A stretch of 64,000 nucleotides of DNA from DASVTU01 sp036387415 (GCA_036387415.1 DASVTU010000001.1:10998-74997), one strand, 5' to 3'. Positions 22,685 to 32,216 are shown, counted from the stretch's first letter. Program-made: numbers and translations. Notes: generated from the letters alone by a model not told the origin.

Positions 22685-24418
22685 CTAACGTTGTGCCGCG
22701 AGGTCGCTCTGCGCGTAGAGGACGAGACTGACGCCGGGGCGCAGAGGATACTCGCCGACTCGCCGGTAGCGACCCGCAAGCGTCGTGCTCAACTGCGCGT
22801 CCTGCGACTGGTTGCCAATAACGATTGGCTCGGTAAACGCATTGATCTGTCCGAAGAAGCCCGTGTGCTTGTAATCGCGCAAGTACCACGGCAGAGGCCA
22901 GTAGTCCGGCGAGGCGACAGCAATCTTTGTCTCCTTGCCCGTTCCCGCACGCGCCGCGAGTCGCTCCACCTCGCTCATCAACTGCAAGAATTCTCGCTTC
23001 GTGTGCGCGTAGACGTAGATGTACTGGTCGTTATCATACTGTTGAAAATTCAGCACCACCGTCTGATACAGAGAGAGACAGAACAACGCCGCGACCGACA
23101 CGGCGACGACGAGCGGCATAACTTTTTTCAGTTCGCCTCCGCCGAATACTTTTCTTTCATCCGTCGCCCAACGCGCCCATCGCTCGACGCCGTAGCCGCC
23201 CGCAATCGCCATCGGCACGATGAAGTTGAGCGCGAGCCACGGCGTCTTGTAAGGGACGAGCGAATAGGCCGCCAGTATCCCGAACGCCCACGCCGCGAAG
23301 AAGATGGCGCGACCGTTCTTCGCGCGCTCGAAGACCGCCCACGTCGCGCCCAAAATCGCCAGCGCAAAAATCGGCGCTTCCTCCTGCCAGAGCCACTGGA
23401 TGTAAGTTTCCCACGGCTTCTTGTGAAAATCGCTCGTCCCCGTCTGCGTCCAAATCTTGAACGTCTCAATCGCGCCGTCAACGCCTTTGGCATACCTGAA
23501 GAACGACGAATAGAACAACACGTTGACCAACACAAAGAGCGCGACAGACGCGACGAGCAGCAACGCGACATGCTTTGCGCCGCCCAGTCGCGCCAGTTGT
23601 GCGGTTGGTCGCCCTGCTACTGCGGCGTCGTGTCGTGCCGCGTGCGGACGCCTCCCGAAACGCGCTATCGCCCACGCCACGCACATCGCCAGCACCAGCA
23701 CGCCCAGAGAAATAAAGGCCGTCTCTTTGGTCGCAAACATGAGCGCGGCGGAAATCACGGCGAGAAACAGATAGGCCACCTCCGTCGTCTCGTAATACCT
23801 GAGCGCGGCGACGACGATACCGAGCGTGAAAAAGACAAAGAGCGATTCGTGTATGAAGTAGCGCGAGTTATAGACGGCGCCGGGCGAGAGGGCGATGAGC
23901 GCGGCGGCGGCGAGCGCGCCGAGTGCGCCGATGTGTCGTCTGAGCGAGAGCGCGAGGCAGACGGTGCCGAGGCCAAAGAGAACTGGAACGAGTCGGATGG
24001 CAAACGTCGTCATCCCTGTTTTCAAAAACTTCTCAAGCAGCGCGGCGGGGACGAGCGCGAAGTAGTAGAGCGTCGGGCCGTGGTAGTTTGCCGGGTCGTA
24101 CTGATAGACGCCTTCGCGCACCAGCCGCGTCAGAAAGAAGCCGTTGACGCCCTCGTCGTGATGCAGCGGCTTGAGTTCGAGCGCGTAGAGACGCAGGAGC
24201 GCCGCCGCGACCACGACCGCCACGCTCGCCCACAACCACACGCGTTCGGAGATGATGTGCCCGTCGTCGTCTGCCCAGGCCGACGCGCCTCGGTCGCTGC
24301 TCGTCATGTTCGACGCCGCGCCGTCTCTCACGACGGATGCTTGTTTCGTCTGCGCCGCTCGTTTACGGGCGCGTTGTTTTGTAGAGCCGGTAGGCACCTG
24401 CTTCTCCAACCTTCGCAT
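22685..24418 (-). CDS. TIGR03663-type membrane glycosyltransferase-like protein
   Basis: A 577-aa multi-TM protein resembling the TIGR03663 family (GT39/PMT-like). The first luminal loop holds the conserved LKPLHHDEGVNGFF (about residue 85), with the acidic residue that serves as catalytic base in related mannosyltransferases. About ten hydrophobic helices follow. A C-terminal soluble part contains SPDYWPLPWYLRDYKH. ATG 24418 overlaps the upstream gene by 56 nt; ATG 24307 would avoid the overlap and is an alternative, and neither has a clear Shine-Dalgarno. It likely acts with the neighbouring large membrane protein in cell-surface glycosylation. Confidence 0.75.
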   Translation of the reverse strand: MRRLEKQVPTGSTKQRARKRAAQTKQASVVRDGAASNMTSSDRGASAWADDDGHIISERVWLWASVAVVVAAALLRLYALELKPLHHDEGVNGFFLTRLVREGVYQYDPANYHGPTLYYFALVPAALLEKFLKTGMTTFAIRLVPVLFGLGTVCLALSLRRHIGALGALAAAALIALSPGAVYNSRYFIHESLFVFFTLGIVVAALRYYETTEVAYLFLAVISAALMFATKETAFISLGVLVLAMCVAWAIARFGRRPHAARHDAAVAGRPTAQLARLGGAKHVALLLVASVALFVLVNVLFYSSFFRYAKGVDGAIETFKIWTQTGTSDFHKKPWETYIQWLWQEEAPIFALAILGATWAVFERAKNGRAIFFAAWAFGILAAYSLVPYKTPWLALNFIVPMAIAGGYGVERWARWATDERKVFGGGELKKVMPLVVAVSVAALFCLSLYQTVVLNFQQYDNDQYIYVYAHTKREFLQLMSEVERLAARAGTGKETKIAVASPDYWPLPWYLRDYKHTGFFGQINAFTEPIVIGNQSQDAQLSTTLAGRYRRVGEYPLRPGVSLVLYAQSDLAAQR

Positions 24419-26492
24419 AACGTTCAAAAAACTGGCTATTGACCACCATCGCCGTCTGCTCCAACGGACTCACGACAACGTAATCCACCGCATAACGCTC
24501 AAGCAACTCAGCCGCGCCCGCGCCGCCCGCATACATGCGACGCAAGTCCGCCTCGCGCGGCAAGTAGTCAAGCCCGTGCGTCCACAAATGTCCGGCGTAG
24601 CCCATTGGCGAACGTCTGCCCGTCAAAAACACCGGATGATTATATGTCGGCGCATGCAGAATCAGTGAACGCGGCGGCGTCTCTCTCTTAATCAACTCCG
24701 CCAGCAACACTCCATCACGGTCAAAGATTTTCTGCTCCGCCTGTTCCGACACCACGCGCCACACGTCGAGGCTCCCCGCCAACGTCAACATCAACAGCAA
24801 CGTTACCGCCGCCACGCGTCCCGCCATCGCCTGCCAGCCCTTCAAACGCAGACGCCACACGCGCGCCAGCAACAAGGCCACCAACGGCGCAGACGCCAGC
24901 CACCAGTAAAAAATGACTTTGATGTTGTCCCACACCCACGGCGAGAGTTTGTAGAGATTCGGGATGACGAAACAGAGCGCGAACGGCAACCAGAAAAGCA
25001 CCAGACGCTTCGACGTCAATGGTCTCTCGCCGCGCCACGCGAGCGCCACGACCAGCAGCGGAATGAACAACCCCGTGTTCTTCAACCAGAACCACACCAC
25101 GTTCTGCGTGCCTTTGTCCCAACCAAACTCCCATCCGAAGAAAGTCCCCGCACGCGCCCCGCTCTCGCGCGTCGCCCACCACATCTGCGGCGCGGCAATC
25201 AACAACGCCGACACGAAAAACACCGCCCACGCCCGCCACCACTTCGGAAACAACAACAACAGACACCCGCCCATCCCCATCATCACCACGAAACTATGCG
25301 CGTGCACCAACGGCAACAACCCCGCCACGACGCCCGCCGCCAACATCAACGCGGAGGGAGAAAAACGTGGAAACGGAGAAAGCGAGAAAGGGACAGGCAG
25401 CGATGCCACATCAACCGCCGCGCGCCTCCGTCCTTCCGCGTCGCCGCCGCGCCTCTGCCTCCGGCTCTTGCCACTCTTTACTCGTTTCCCCGTCTCACCC
25501 TTTCCCCTTTTCTCATCTTCCCTGCTTCGCCCTCTCTCATCCTCCCCGTCTACATCATCGCCAACCACGCGCCACCACAGCATCCAGACAATCAAGGCGA
25601 GCGGGATGCCGAGCAGCAGGCCGCGTTGCGGAATCAGAAGCACCGTCAACGCATTGCCCCAACGATACGCCGTCTCGCCGCTCGTGATGGTGTAATCATG
25701 GCTCAGCGCCCAGAGCATCTCGAAAACACTCCGGCTACCCGCGCGCCACTCTCTGACCAACACCCACCAACCGAGTCCGCCGCTCAGGAGTACGAGCGCG
25801 GGTGTGATGAGCGCGGCGAGGCGGTCTCGCGTCAACCGCCACGCCCAACGATGCAGCAACCCGACGAGCGCCAGCGCAAGCACGAAGTTTTGCCAGAACA
25901 TCACGCCCTCTAAACTCGCGCCCGCGCGCACAAACATCGCCGCCACGAAATCAATCATGAACGGATACGTCAGTCGCACTCCCGAAAACTCCGGATGCTG
26001 CGGCGGGAAATTATCGCCGAAGGCAAAACCCGTGATGATGCTGATATGAAAGGGCAGGTCGCCGAGATTCGTTTCCGCGCCCGTGAAAACCTCTCCGCCG
26101 CTCACGTACATCACACGCCCGAACAGAAACCAGAACAACACCGCCACCGACGCATAGAAAATCACGACTCCCCGCCCGCCGTCGCCGCCGCTTATCAATG
26201 CACGCCGCACAAACCCCCACGCATCTCCGATGTCCACGGCGAGCCTCGTTCTCCATTCCGACTTTAGTAACAACGCGAGCGGCGCGGCCACAATCACGAC
26301 GGCGAGCAGAAGCGTCAAAGGGGTCAGTCCGAGAAACGAGGCGAGAATGAATCCGACCAAACCGAGCGCGACGAATCCCGTGCACACGCCCGCGCACGCG
26401 CGCGCCGGCATTGGCGCATCCCTGTCGTAGAAGTATGTCGCTATGGTTCCGGTCGCCGTCGCGACGAGCGCAAGCAAAAGAGCGAAAGGCAT
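24363..26492 (-). CDS. Large polytopic membrane protein, glycosyltransferase-like
   Basis: A 709-aa protein with about twelve hydrophobic segments and a soluble C-terminal domain. The ending (LILHAPTYNHPVFLTGRRS and YAVDYVVVSPLEQ) is like GT-C-fold membrane proteins whose substrate is a polyprenyl-linked sugar; activity is not proven. I chose the ATG at 26492 because the frame upstream runs through a repeat element and encodes nonsense-like sequence. A hydrophilic Arg/Lys/Glu/Gly-rich loop coded at about 25350-25566 interrupts the membrane part and looks like an inserted repeat. It overlaps the TIGR03663-like gene downstream. Confidence 0.7.
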   Translation of the reverse strand: MPFALLLALVATATGTIATYFYDRDAPMPARACAGVCTGFVALGLVGFILASFLGLTPLTLLLAVVIVAAPLALLLKSEWRTRLAVDIGDAWGFVRRALISGGDGGRGVVIFYASVAVLFWFLFGRVMYVSGGEVFTGAETNLGDLPFHISIITGFAFGDNFPPQHPEFSGVRLTYPFMIDFVAAMFVRAGASLEGVMFWQNFVLALALVGLLHRWAWRLTRDRLAALITPALVLLSGGLGWWVLVREWRAGSRSVFEMLWALSHDYTITSGETAYRWGNALTVLLIPQRGLLLGIPLALIVWMLWWRVVGDDVDGEDERGRSREDEKRGKGETGKRVKSGKSRRQRRGGDAEGRRRAAVDVASLPVPFSLSPFPRFSPSALMLAAGVVAGLLPLVHAHSFVVMMGMGGCLLLLFPKWWRAWAVFFVSALLIAAPQMWWATRESGARAGTFFGWEFGWDKGTQNVVWFWLKNTGLFIPLLVVALAWRGERPLTSKRLVLFWLPFALCFVIPNLYKLSPWVWDNIKVIFYWWLASAPLVALLLARVWRLRLKGWQAMAGRVAAVTLLLMLTLAGSLDVWRVVSEQAEQKIFDRDGVLLAELIKRETPPRSLILHAPTYNHPVFLTGRRSPMGYAGHLWTHGLDYLPREADLRRMYAGGAGAAELLERYAVDYVVVSPLEQTAMVVNSQFFERYAKVGEAGAYRLYKTTRP
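25352..25560. repeat. Octamer-built inverted repeat inside a CDS
   Basis: Purine-rich arms with a period of 8 (units like GGGGAAAC and CTTTCTCG on the minus strand) face each other across a GC-rich core. The whole stretch stays in frame within the 709-aa membrane protein and codes its charged loop. It resembles the intergenic hairpin elements in construction. Confidence 0.5.
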
Positions 26493-26582
26493 AGGGCAAG
26501 AAGTTTTTTTCGTCGTACGAGATAGTGTGCGAGATGAAAAAGAAGATACTACTATCTGACAAATTTGGCACCAACCGACACG

Positions 26583-26676
26583 CGAAAGAAGGGCAAAAGG
26601 CAAAGGGGTAAAAGGCAAAAGTGACGGAAATGGCTGTCCCTCCCTTTTTCCTTTCACCCTTTTACTTTTGCCTTAT
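26583..26676. repeat. Heptamer-built inverted repeat, AGGCAAA class
   Basis: Left arm 26588-26621 with AGGCAAA-type units and right arm 26638-26675 with the complementary CTTTTGC type. It lies in the divergent gap between the polytopic membrane protein and ychF. Confidence 0.7.
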
Positions 26677-26743
26677 GAATGCGGGTAGTGTAAAAATTTG
26701 AGTTTCGTTCCCATGCGTTTATCAACAACTGAGAGGTCACTTC

Positions 26744-27847
26744 ATGCTTCGGGCAGGTATCGTCGGGTTGCCGAATGTCGGCAAATCCACACTCTTCAAC
26801 GCGCTCACGGCGCAACAATCAGCCGCGCTCGCGGCCAACTATCCGTTTGCCACCATCGAGCCGAACGTCGGCGTCGTGCCCGTGCCGGATGAACGCCTCG
26901 AACCGCTTGCGCGCATCGTCAAGACGAGCGTCATCATTCCGGCGACGGTTGAGTTCGTGGACATCGCTGGGCTGGTGCGCGGCGCGTCGCAGGGCGAAGG
27001 ACTCGGCAATCAATTTCTCGCCAACATCCGCGAGACGGATGCGGTCGTGCAGGTCGTGCGTTGCTTTGAAGACGAGCAGGTGATTCACGTCGAAGGCTCG
27101 GTCAACCCGCGACGCGACATCGAGACAATTCAAATCGAACTCGCGCTCGCTGACCTCGCATCGGCGGAACGGCGGCGCGAACGCGCGCAAAAGACCGCCA
27201 AGAGCGGCGACAAAACGGCGAAGGCCGAAATTGAAGTCATCGAAAAACTTCTCGTCGCGCTCTCCGACGGCAAACCCGCGCGCACCGTCGCACTCACCGA
27301 CGACGAACGCGCCATCGCTCGCACGCTTTTCCTCTTGACCACGAAGCCAACCATCTACGCCGCCAACGTTGATGAAGCGACGCTCGCCGCGCCCGAAACG
27401 AACGCGCACGTACAGACCGTGCGCGAAATCGCCGCCGAAGAATCTGCGGAGTGCGTCGTCATCTGCGCTCAGATTGAGGCCGAACTCGTCGCGCTCGCGC
27501 CCGACGAAAGGCGTGGTTATCTACAGTCGCTAGGGGTCGAGTCGAGCGGCGTTGACGAGTTGATTCGTAGCGCCTACCGCCTGCTCGGTCTGATGTCGTT
27601 TCTCACGGCGGGCGAAAAAGAGGTGCGTGCGTGGACGATTCCGCAGGGCACGCGCGCTCCGCAGGCGGCGGGCACGATTCATTCAGACATCGAGCGCGGC
27701 TTTATTCGCGCCGAAATCGTCGGCTACGACGAACTGCTGCGCGCAGGCTCCTACGCCGCCGCGCGCGAACAGGGCTTGCTCCGTCTCGAAGGCAAGGAGT
27801 ACGTCATGCAGGAAGGTGACGTGGTTCATTTCCGCTTCAACGTCTGA
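26744..27847 (+). CDS. ychF: Ribosome-binding ATPase YchF
   Basis: A 367-aa Obg-family P-loop protein that hydrolyses ATP, associates with ribosomes and is redox-regulated in E. coli. G1 GLPNVGKSTLFNAL lies at residues 6-19 and the G3 region VDIAGLVRGASQGEG near 70. A coiled-coil insert rich in Glu/Arg is at about 130-165. The C-terminal TGS domain begins near 280 and includes TIPQGTRAPQAAGTIHSD and VQ/EGDVVHFRFNV at the end. Full length. Start is ATG 26744 (MLRAGIVGLPNVG). Confidence 0.96.
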   Translation: MLRAGIVGLPNVGKSTLFNALTAQQSAALAANYPFATIEPNVGVVPVPDERLEPLARIVKTSVIIPATVEFVDIAGLVRGASQGEGLGNQFLANIRETDAVVQVVRCFEDEQVIHVEGSVNPRRDIETIQIELALADLASAERRRERAQKTAKSGDKTAKAEIEVIEKLLVALSDGKPARTVALTDDERAIARTLFLLTTKPTIYAANVDEATLAAPETNAHVQTVREIAAEESAECVVICAQIEAELVALAPDERRGYLQSLGVESSGVDELIRSAYRLLGLMSFLTAGEKEVRAWTIPQGTRAPQAAGTIHSDIERGFIRAEIVGYDELLRAGSYAAAREQGLLRLEGKEYVMQEGDVVHFRFNV

Positions 27848-27880
27848 GGGCGCGCTGACGCTTCCACTCCATCCGAAAAC

Positions 27881-27915
27881 GTGCGCGGCGAGCAAACCAC
27901 AGTCTCGCCGCGCAC
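27881..27915. terminator. Bidirectional hairpin between convergent genes
   Basis: A perfect 12-bp GC-rich stem, 27881-27892 with 27904-27915, and an 11-nt loop. It lies between the converging ychF and the second patatin gene, 6 nt from the latter's stop. Confidence 0.7.
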
Positions 27916-27921
27916 AACCCT

Positions 27922-29664
27922 TCATTTAAGGCGGCGCGACGCGCTTGCCTTCTTACTCGTCTTCCGACTCGTCGCGGTTGCGCTTGCTTTCCGGTTCGTG
28001 TTTGCTGCGCTCCCTCCGTTTGCGTTTGCCCTCCCGTTTGTCTTGGCGGCGCTCGGTTTGCCGTTTGTCTTTAGTGCGCGAGGCGACGCCGCGCCGCGAC
28101 TCGCCTGCGCGTAAGGATTGGTTTTGATGAGCGTCTTCGTGTTTGGCAGCAGCGTTGCCTGACCCGCTTCGAGAGTTTGAATCGCTGCACGCCAACCGCG
28201 AAAGGCGATGCTGTTGAAGGTCGCGGCTTCGTGGTTGACCGTGAAGTCAACGAGATGGAAGCCATAGAGCGGCACGACGACCTCATGAAACGAGGGGTAG
28301 AGTGTGCGAGCGAGGTCTGTCACAAGTTTTCGCGTCCAGTCGAGCGCACCGCCTCCGAACTGGATGGAAATCAAGTCCCACACGTATTTCAGCATGTATA
28401 TTTCGCTGTAGATTTTTTCCTCGTTCACCTTTTCATCCCCGCCACGTGTGACAGCGCCCTTGAAGTCTTTTAACAGCACTTCCCAAAGATCCGCGCCGTC
28501 GGGAAACGGCGGTGGCGGCGCTTTCCATTCCGGCGGGCATTCCATACCTTCGTCGAGCAGCATGGCAAACTTAGGGCGCTTGATGTCGTCGGGTGTCTGG
28601 GAGATGTAGTCGCTGAACGTGGGCGCACCGTAGAACCACGTCGGATAGTTCTCGTAGAGTCCGCCGTCGGCAATTACCTTGCCGCCACGCCTGTCGGGCG
28701 CAAAGAGGATGGGGAGGCTCATGGACTGTCTGACCGCCAGCGCCACCTCCATTTTGCTCGTCAAGTTTTTGTTGTAAACGAGCATCTTTCTGTTCGTCGT
28801 GTCTGAGGCAATCATGGTGAGGTCGATGGGGAGATGCTGAAATGTGACCTGCCCCGAATACTTCGTCAACTGCTTGACCTTCGCCTCTATCAGATTCCTC
28901 ATCGTGAAGTAGAACTTATCGCCCTTGCAGAAGCCGCCGCGATTGGTGAGTTGAAACCAGAGCACGCCGAACGGCGACACCGTTAAAGTATTGATGTTTA
29001 TCACGGCATCGACCACCACGTCTGCGAACTTCTCACGCAGGGCGACGGCCATCTCGAATAATTTCGGGTCGAGACCGAGTTCCTTCGGGTAGCCTTGCAG
29101 GACTTTGGCGACGCCTCGCTTGATGTCGGCTTCCATGCTGTCGGGTATAGGGTCAGCGCCGAAGATGTTGTCGGGAATGATGTCGAGCACTTTGCCGACG
29201 AGTTTGTTGACGTAAACGTCGAGGGGCGGCGTCTTGATTTTGATTTTGGTTAACTCGTCCACCATTTTTTCGAGAAACAGTCCCTTGAGAAGATGCCAGA
29301 GGATGGTTTGTCGTTTGAGCGACTGGTCGAGTTCGGCGGCAGTCTTGGGCGCGTCGAGGAAGTCCATGAAGTCAATCGGCTCGACGTTGGGCGGGAGGTT
29401 GGGCGGCCTGTCGGCTTTGCCGTTCGGTAATCGACGCATGCCCTGCGGCGCACACAACCAGTCAATCTCGTTGGCGTCGTAACCAGCGGCGACGAGCGAT
29501 GCGGTGATGGCTCCGGCTGAGTTGCCAATCACGCGTTGAAACCAGACTCCGTTTCTTGCGAGCGCCAGCATCGCGCCGACGTAGGCTGTGCCGAGCGTAC
29601 CGCCGCCTTCGAGAATGCCATCCACTTTGAGAGCGGGCGTGGGGAGCGGGGTATAAAAGGTCAT
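27922..29664 (-). CDS. Patatin-like phospholipase with basic C-terminal tail
   Basis: A 580-aa soluble patatin. The oxyanion loop GGGTLG is near residue 18, the nucleophile elbow GNSAGA near 44, and the catalytic Asp in IADGGLYEN near 325. The start at 29664 is decided by AGGAG 8 nt upstream; the longer frame to 29775 lacks such support. The last 65 residues are Ala/Ser/Lys/Asn/Arg-rich low complexity, strongly basic. It has no TM segment, unlike the first patatin in the window. Substrate unknown. Confidence 0.85.
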   Translation of the reverse strand: MTFYTPLPTPALKVDGILEGGGTLGTAYVGAMLALARNGVWFQRVIGNSAGAITASLVAAGYDANEIDWLCAPQGMRRLPNGKADRPPNLPPNVEPIDFMDFLDAPKTAAELDQSLKRQTILWHLLKGLFLEKMVDELTKIKIKTPPLDVYVNKLVGKVLDIIPDNIFGADPIPDSMEADIKRGVAKVLQGYPKELGLDPKLFEMAVALREKFADVVVDAVININTLTVSPFGVLWFQLTNRGGFCKGDKFYFTMRNLIEAKVKQLTKYSGQVTFQHLPIDLTMIASDTTNRKMLVYNKNLTSKMEVALAVRQSMSLPILFAPDRRGGKVIADGGLYENYPTWFYGAPTFSDYISQTPDDIKRPKFAMLLDEGMECPPEWKAPPPPFPDGADLWEVLLKDFKGAVTRGGDEKVNEEKIYSEIYMLKYVWDLISIQFGGGALDWTRKLVTDLARTLYPSFHEVVVPLYGFHLVDFTVNHEAATFNSIAFRGWRAAIQTLEAGQATLLPNTKTLIKTNPYAQASRGAASPRALKTNGKPSAAKTNGRANANGGSAANTNRKASATATSRKTSKKASASRRLK

Positions 29665-30000
29665 AAGGGAATCTCCTGTGGCAAATGGCTGGCTTGTCGG
29701 CAAGGTTTGGCGCGGGCGAGCCAGCAGGTGGGAATGCAGCAAGGCCAGTCTGTGACGTGGCAGCCGGGGCATCAACGTCCCTCTGTGCGTTCTCTATCTT
29801 GGAAAGCGCGTGCGTTGAGAATGAGCGGCGATGTGTCCGTCGTCGTTATGGTTAAAACCAACGCGTCGGGCGTCGTCATGTCGAGTGTGGGCGAGGCGGA
29901 TTGGCGTCTGTCTAACGATGCGACGGCGACGCGTGGGCGCTCGCGGCGAATACGTTTGACAATGGCTGTTATCGGCGAGGGATTGCTGTTCTTCGAGTGG
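29665..30000. other. Intergenic gap without recognised gene
   Basis: A 336-bp gap between the GH19-like gene and the second patatin gene. Short frames are present on both strands but none has a good ribosome binding site or a recognisable product. No heptamer hairpin is seen. It presumably carries the patatin promoter, which I could not locate. Confidence 0.5.
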
Positions 30001-30606
30001 TTATGATTGGAGGCTGAGTTGCAGCATGGCTTGTAGTTTCTCTGCGTAGCCCTGAATGAGCGCCCATTGGTCTGTGCCGTTGATGATGCGGCGAGCGTTC
30101 TTGTAGTCGCAGGTCGTGCCGGAGATGTAGTCGCTGAGCTTCTTGCCTGTGAACGCCCCGGTTCGCATGCCATACGACATGATGCGGTAAGCGATGTCGG
30201 GATGGAGCGCGACCTCTGGATGTTGGACGAGATTGGAGTCGTCGGTGAGCGCGAGCGCGTCGGTCATCTTCTGGTAATTGGCGCGGCCTGTAATCTGCAC
30301 GTAGCCGCGACCGCGATAGTTATAACCGTCGCCGGGCTGCGTGTTGCCGAGACGTTTACCGAGCGCGGTTCCGGCGTTGTACTTGTTGAAGTAAGACTTC
30401 TGCCCGCGCTCCGTAATCGGTTGCCACGTGTCGGCGCATTCATGTTTGACGGTCGCCAGCATGTAGGCCGCCCAACGCACGTCGTTTATTTCCGTGTCGA
30501 GTTCGATATATCCGAGCAGGTTATCTAAACCGGAAACTTTGCTCTGCGTCAGCGAGCCGTATTCCGCGCGATACTTGTTGAAGAAAGTCGTGTGGTTGAA
30601 TTTCAT
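30001..30606 (-). CDS. GH19 chitinase/endolysin-like protein
   Basis: A 201-aa protein like phage-type glycoside hydrolase 19 enzymes that cut peptidoglycan or chitin. A catalytic Glu is likely in TVKHECADTWQPITE (about residue 50) and the family motif YRGRGYVQITGRANYQ lies near 99. There is no signal peptide, as in phage endolysins that need a holin or lysis to reach the wall. The start at 30606 is supported by GGGAG 7 nt upstream; the frame continues to 30696. No other phage gene is nearby, so it may be a domesticated phage lysin. Confidence 0.8.
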   Translation of the reverse strand: MKFNHTTFFNKYRAEYGSLTQSKVSGLDNLLGYIELDTEINDVRWAAYMLATVKHECADTWQPITERGQKSYFNKYNAGTALGKRLGNTQPGDGYNYRGRGYVQITGRANYQKMTDALALTDDSNLVQHPEVALHPDIAYRIMSYGMRTGAFTGKKLSDYISGTTCDYKNARRIINGTDQWALIQGYAEKLQAMLQLSLQS

Positions 30607-30723
30607 TCGCCGTCTCCCGCAGGTGTTTGGAGAGTTTTCAGAACGCTGGATTCGTGCAAGGCTGCTCAAAATACTCTTAATGCCCAGCGGATGCAACGTT
30701 TTTATCCAGAGACGGAGGCGCGT

Positions 30724-31446
30724 TTATGGCAGCGCAATCTTTTTCCACGCTTCGGGATTCCCCGCGCCCTTGCCATCGCACTTGGTCTTCGCACGAAACT
30801 CTTTCAACTCCGCCACGCCGTCTGCGAAACCAAAAGTGGCGAGCGACCCGCAATCGCCCGGCCCGCGAAACTTGTTCAGCACACTCAAACGTTTCGTCTT
30901 ATCATCGAAGGTTGCCAAGCCCCAGAGTTCCTGCGTTTCGATTTTGTCGAGTTTGTCTTCCTCCTGCGATTCGTAGGTCTGGAAGGTGAGCAACTTTCCA
31001 GACGGAGGCGATTTCGTCTCGTCAAGAAAGGCATAGACTTGCGAACCTTGATAAGCGCCCGACGCGCACAGCACTTCGACGAGATACTTCTTTTCCTCCA
31101 ACTCATAAAACTCAAGACCCACGATTTTTCCATCGCCCGCGCCAAAGGTCGCAGCGTAAGATTCCTCGCAGTCGTCAGGCCATTTCAGAATCTTGCGCCA
31201 CGCCTGACGGTCTTCAGCGGTCGGGTCTGTTTTCTTCGGATACGACGCCCCGGCGGTAGGCGTCGCGCTCGCCTCTATCTCGCGGGGCGCGGTGGCTTGA
31301 GGCGTCGCGGCATTGGCGGCAATAGCGGTGTTGGCGGCAGGTGCGACGGCGGGCGTGTCCGTCGTCTGACGTGGTGGGCGCGTCTCCTCGTTCGACGCGC
31401 AACCCGCTAACAGCGTCAAAGGGAATAACAGAAAAATGGTTCTCAT
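30724..31446 (-). CDS. Lipoprotein resembling DUF1176 family
   Basis: A 240-aa lipoprotein: the signal peptide ends in lipobox LLAGC (Cys about 15). An Ala/Thr/Pro linker runs to about residue 70, then a globular domain. The C-terminal pattern GPGDCGSLATFGF...TKCDGKG, with conserved Cys pairs, is like DUF1176 proteins; this match is from memory and modest. The ATG at 31446 fits the lipoprotein signal; the frame is open to 31710. Confidence 0.65.
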   Translation of the reverse strand: MRTIFLLFPLTLLAGCASNEETRPPRQTTDTPAVAPAANTAIAANAATPQATAPREIEASATPTAGASYPKKTDPTAEDRQAWRKILKWPDDCEESYAATFGAGDGKIVGLEFYELEEKKYLVEVLCASGAYQGSQVYAFLDETKSPPSGKLLTFQTYESQEEDKLDKIETQELWGLATFDDKTKRLSVLNKFRGPGDCGSLATFGFADGVAELKEFRAKTKCDGKGAGNPEAWKKIALP

Positions 31447-31589
31447 CAAAGAGACGCGCAACGCGCCGCGATTTCGCACACTTCCCTTTCTCGTTCCGTA
31501 CAAAAACATCCGTGGCTGCCTCCAAGCAGAGAGAGTTAATCGGTCATATCTTTTTGCACAGGATAATAGAATGATTTCAGTAAAAGTTA

Positions 31590-31630
31590 AAACGCGCCGC
31601 TCAAGCCTGAATTGCTTGAGCGGCGCGTTT
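31590..31630 (-). terminator. Strong hairpin terminator
   Basis: A perfect 17-bp stem, 31590-31606 with 31614-31630, ending in a short A/T tract on both sides. It lies about 90 nt downstream of the small membrane protein gene and upstream of the lipoprotein gene. Confidence 0.8.
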
Positions 31631-31722
31631 ATTTCCGATACGGCCTTTAAGAATCTCTGCGGACGCCCGACCGTGTGCGCGTCCGCTCCGGCTCTCGCTC
31701 CTACTCTCAAGAGCCGTCTGCT

Positions 31723-31938
31723 TTAACGCAGAACGGCACGAACGCCGACCAGAATCAAGTAACCGACGGCGACAAGCACGCCGAGTTTGATGAGCATCAC
31801 GGCGATGCCGATGATAGCGCCAATGCCGCTGAGGACGATTCCGGCGGCGGTTAAAACAAGCGGGATGCCGACCACTAAGACGAACATGCCGAGCAGAATT
31901 ATTCCCACGATTCTCATAATATCTTTAGTTTCTTTCAT
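31723..31938 (-). CDS. Small two-TM membrane protein
   Basis: A 71-aa hydrophobic protein with two closely spaced TM helices (about residues 9-45 and 48-68), Gly- and Ile-rich, with a charged N-terminus MKETKD. No family recognised. A GGTAAACGGAGA stretch precedes the ATG and contains a GGAG about 4 nt away. It is divergent from rarA. Confidence 0.65.
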   Translation of the reverse strand: MKETKDIMRIVGIILLGMFVLVVGIPLVLTAAGIVLSGIGAIIGIAVMLIKLGVLVAVGYLILVGVRAVLR

Positions 31939-32216
31939 CTCCGTTTACCTCTCTCCTCGCGCCCCGTCGAATCTCTTTTTCGGATGAATGCCATGTGGAC
32001 GGTGGCGCTTGCCTCGATATACGAAGAACTTCTGCGCCGCGTTCCATGCAAGATTTCAAGGGGCTGTCCGAGGCGATTTGCGCCCGTACAATCCGCCCGT
32101 TTTGTGCTAAGCTTATCCCAAAGTTTCCCCTTTTTGAATCCTTTTGACGACCACGCGAACCGTCACAACTGCGTCGCGACGAGCGACCGGACGCGCGGAG
32201 TTTGTCGGGAGGAATC

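Noticed and set aside
21809..24442. 877-aa plus-strand open frame
   Set aside because: It is antisense to two better genes (22685-24418 and 21944-22525). Its product is Arg-rich with no fold or family, and it arises from the codon bias of the opposite strand.
26493..26657. N-terminal extension of the polytopic membrane protein
   Set aside because: The extra 55 codons run through a heptamer repeat and give nonsense-like sequence; ATG 26492 begins a proper TM segment.
29772..29879. 35-codon minus-strand frame in the GH19-patatin gap
   Set aside because: No ribosome binding site, no fold and no sign of coding bias.
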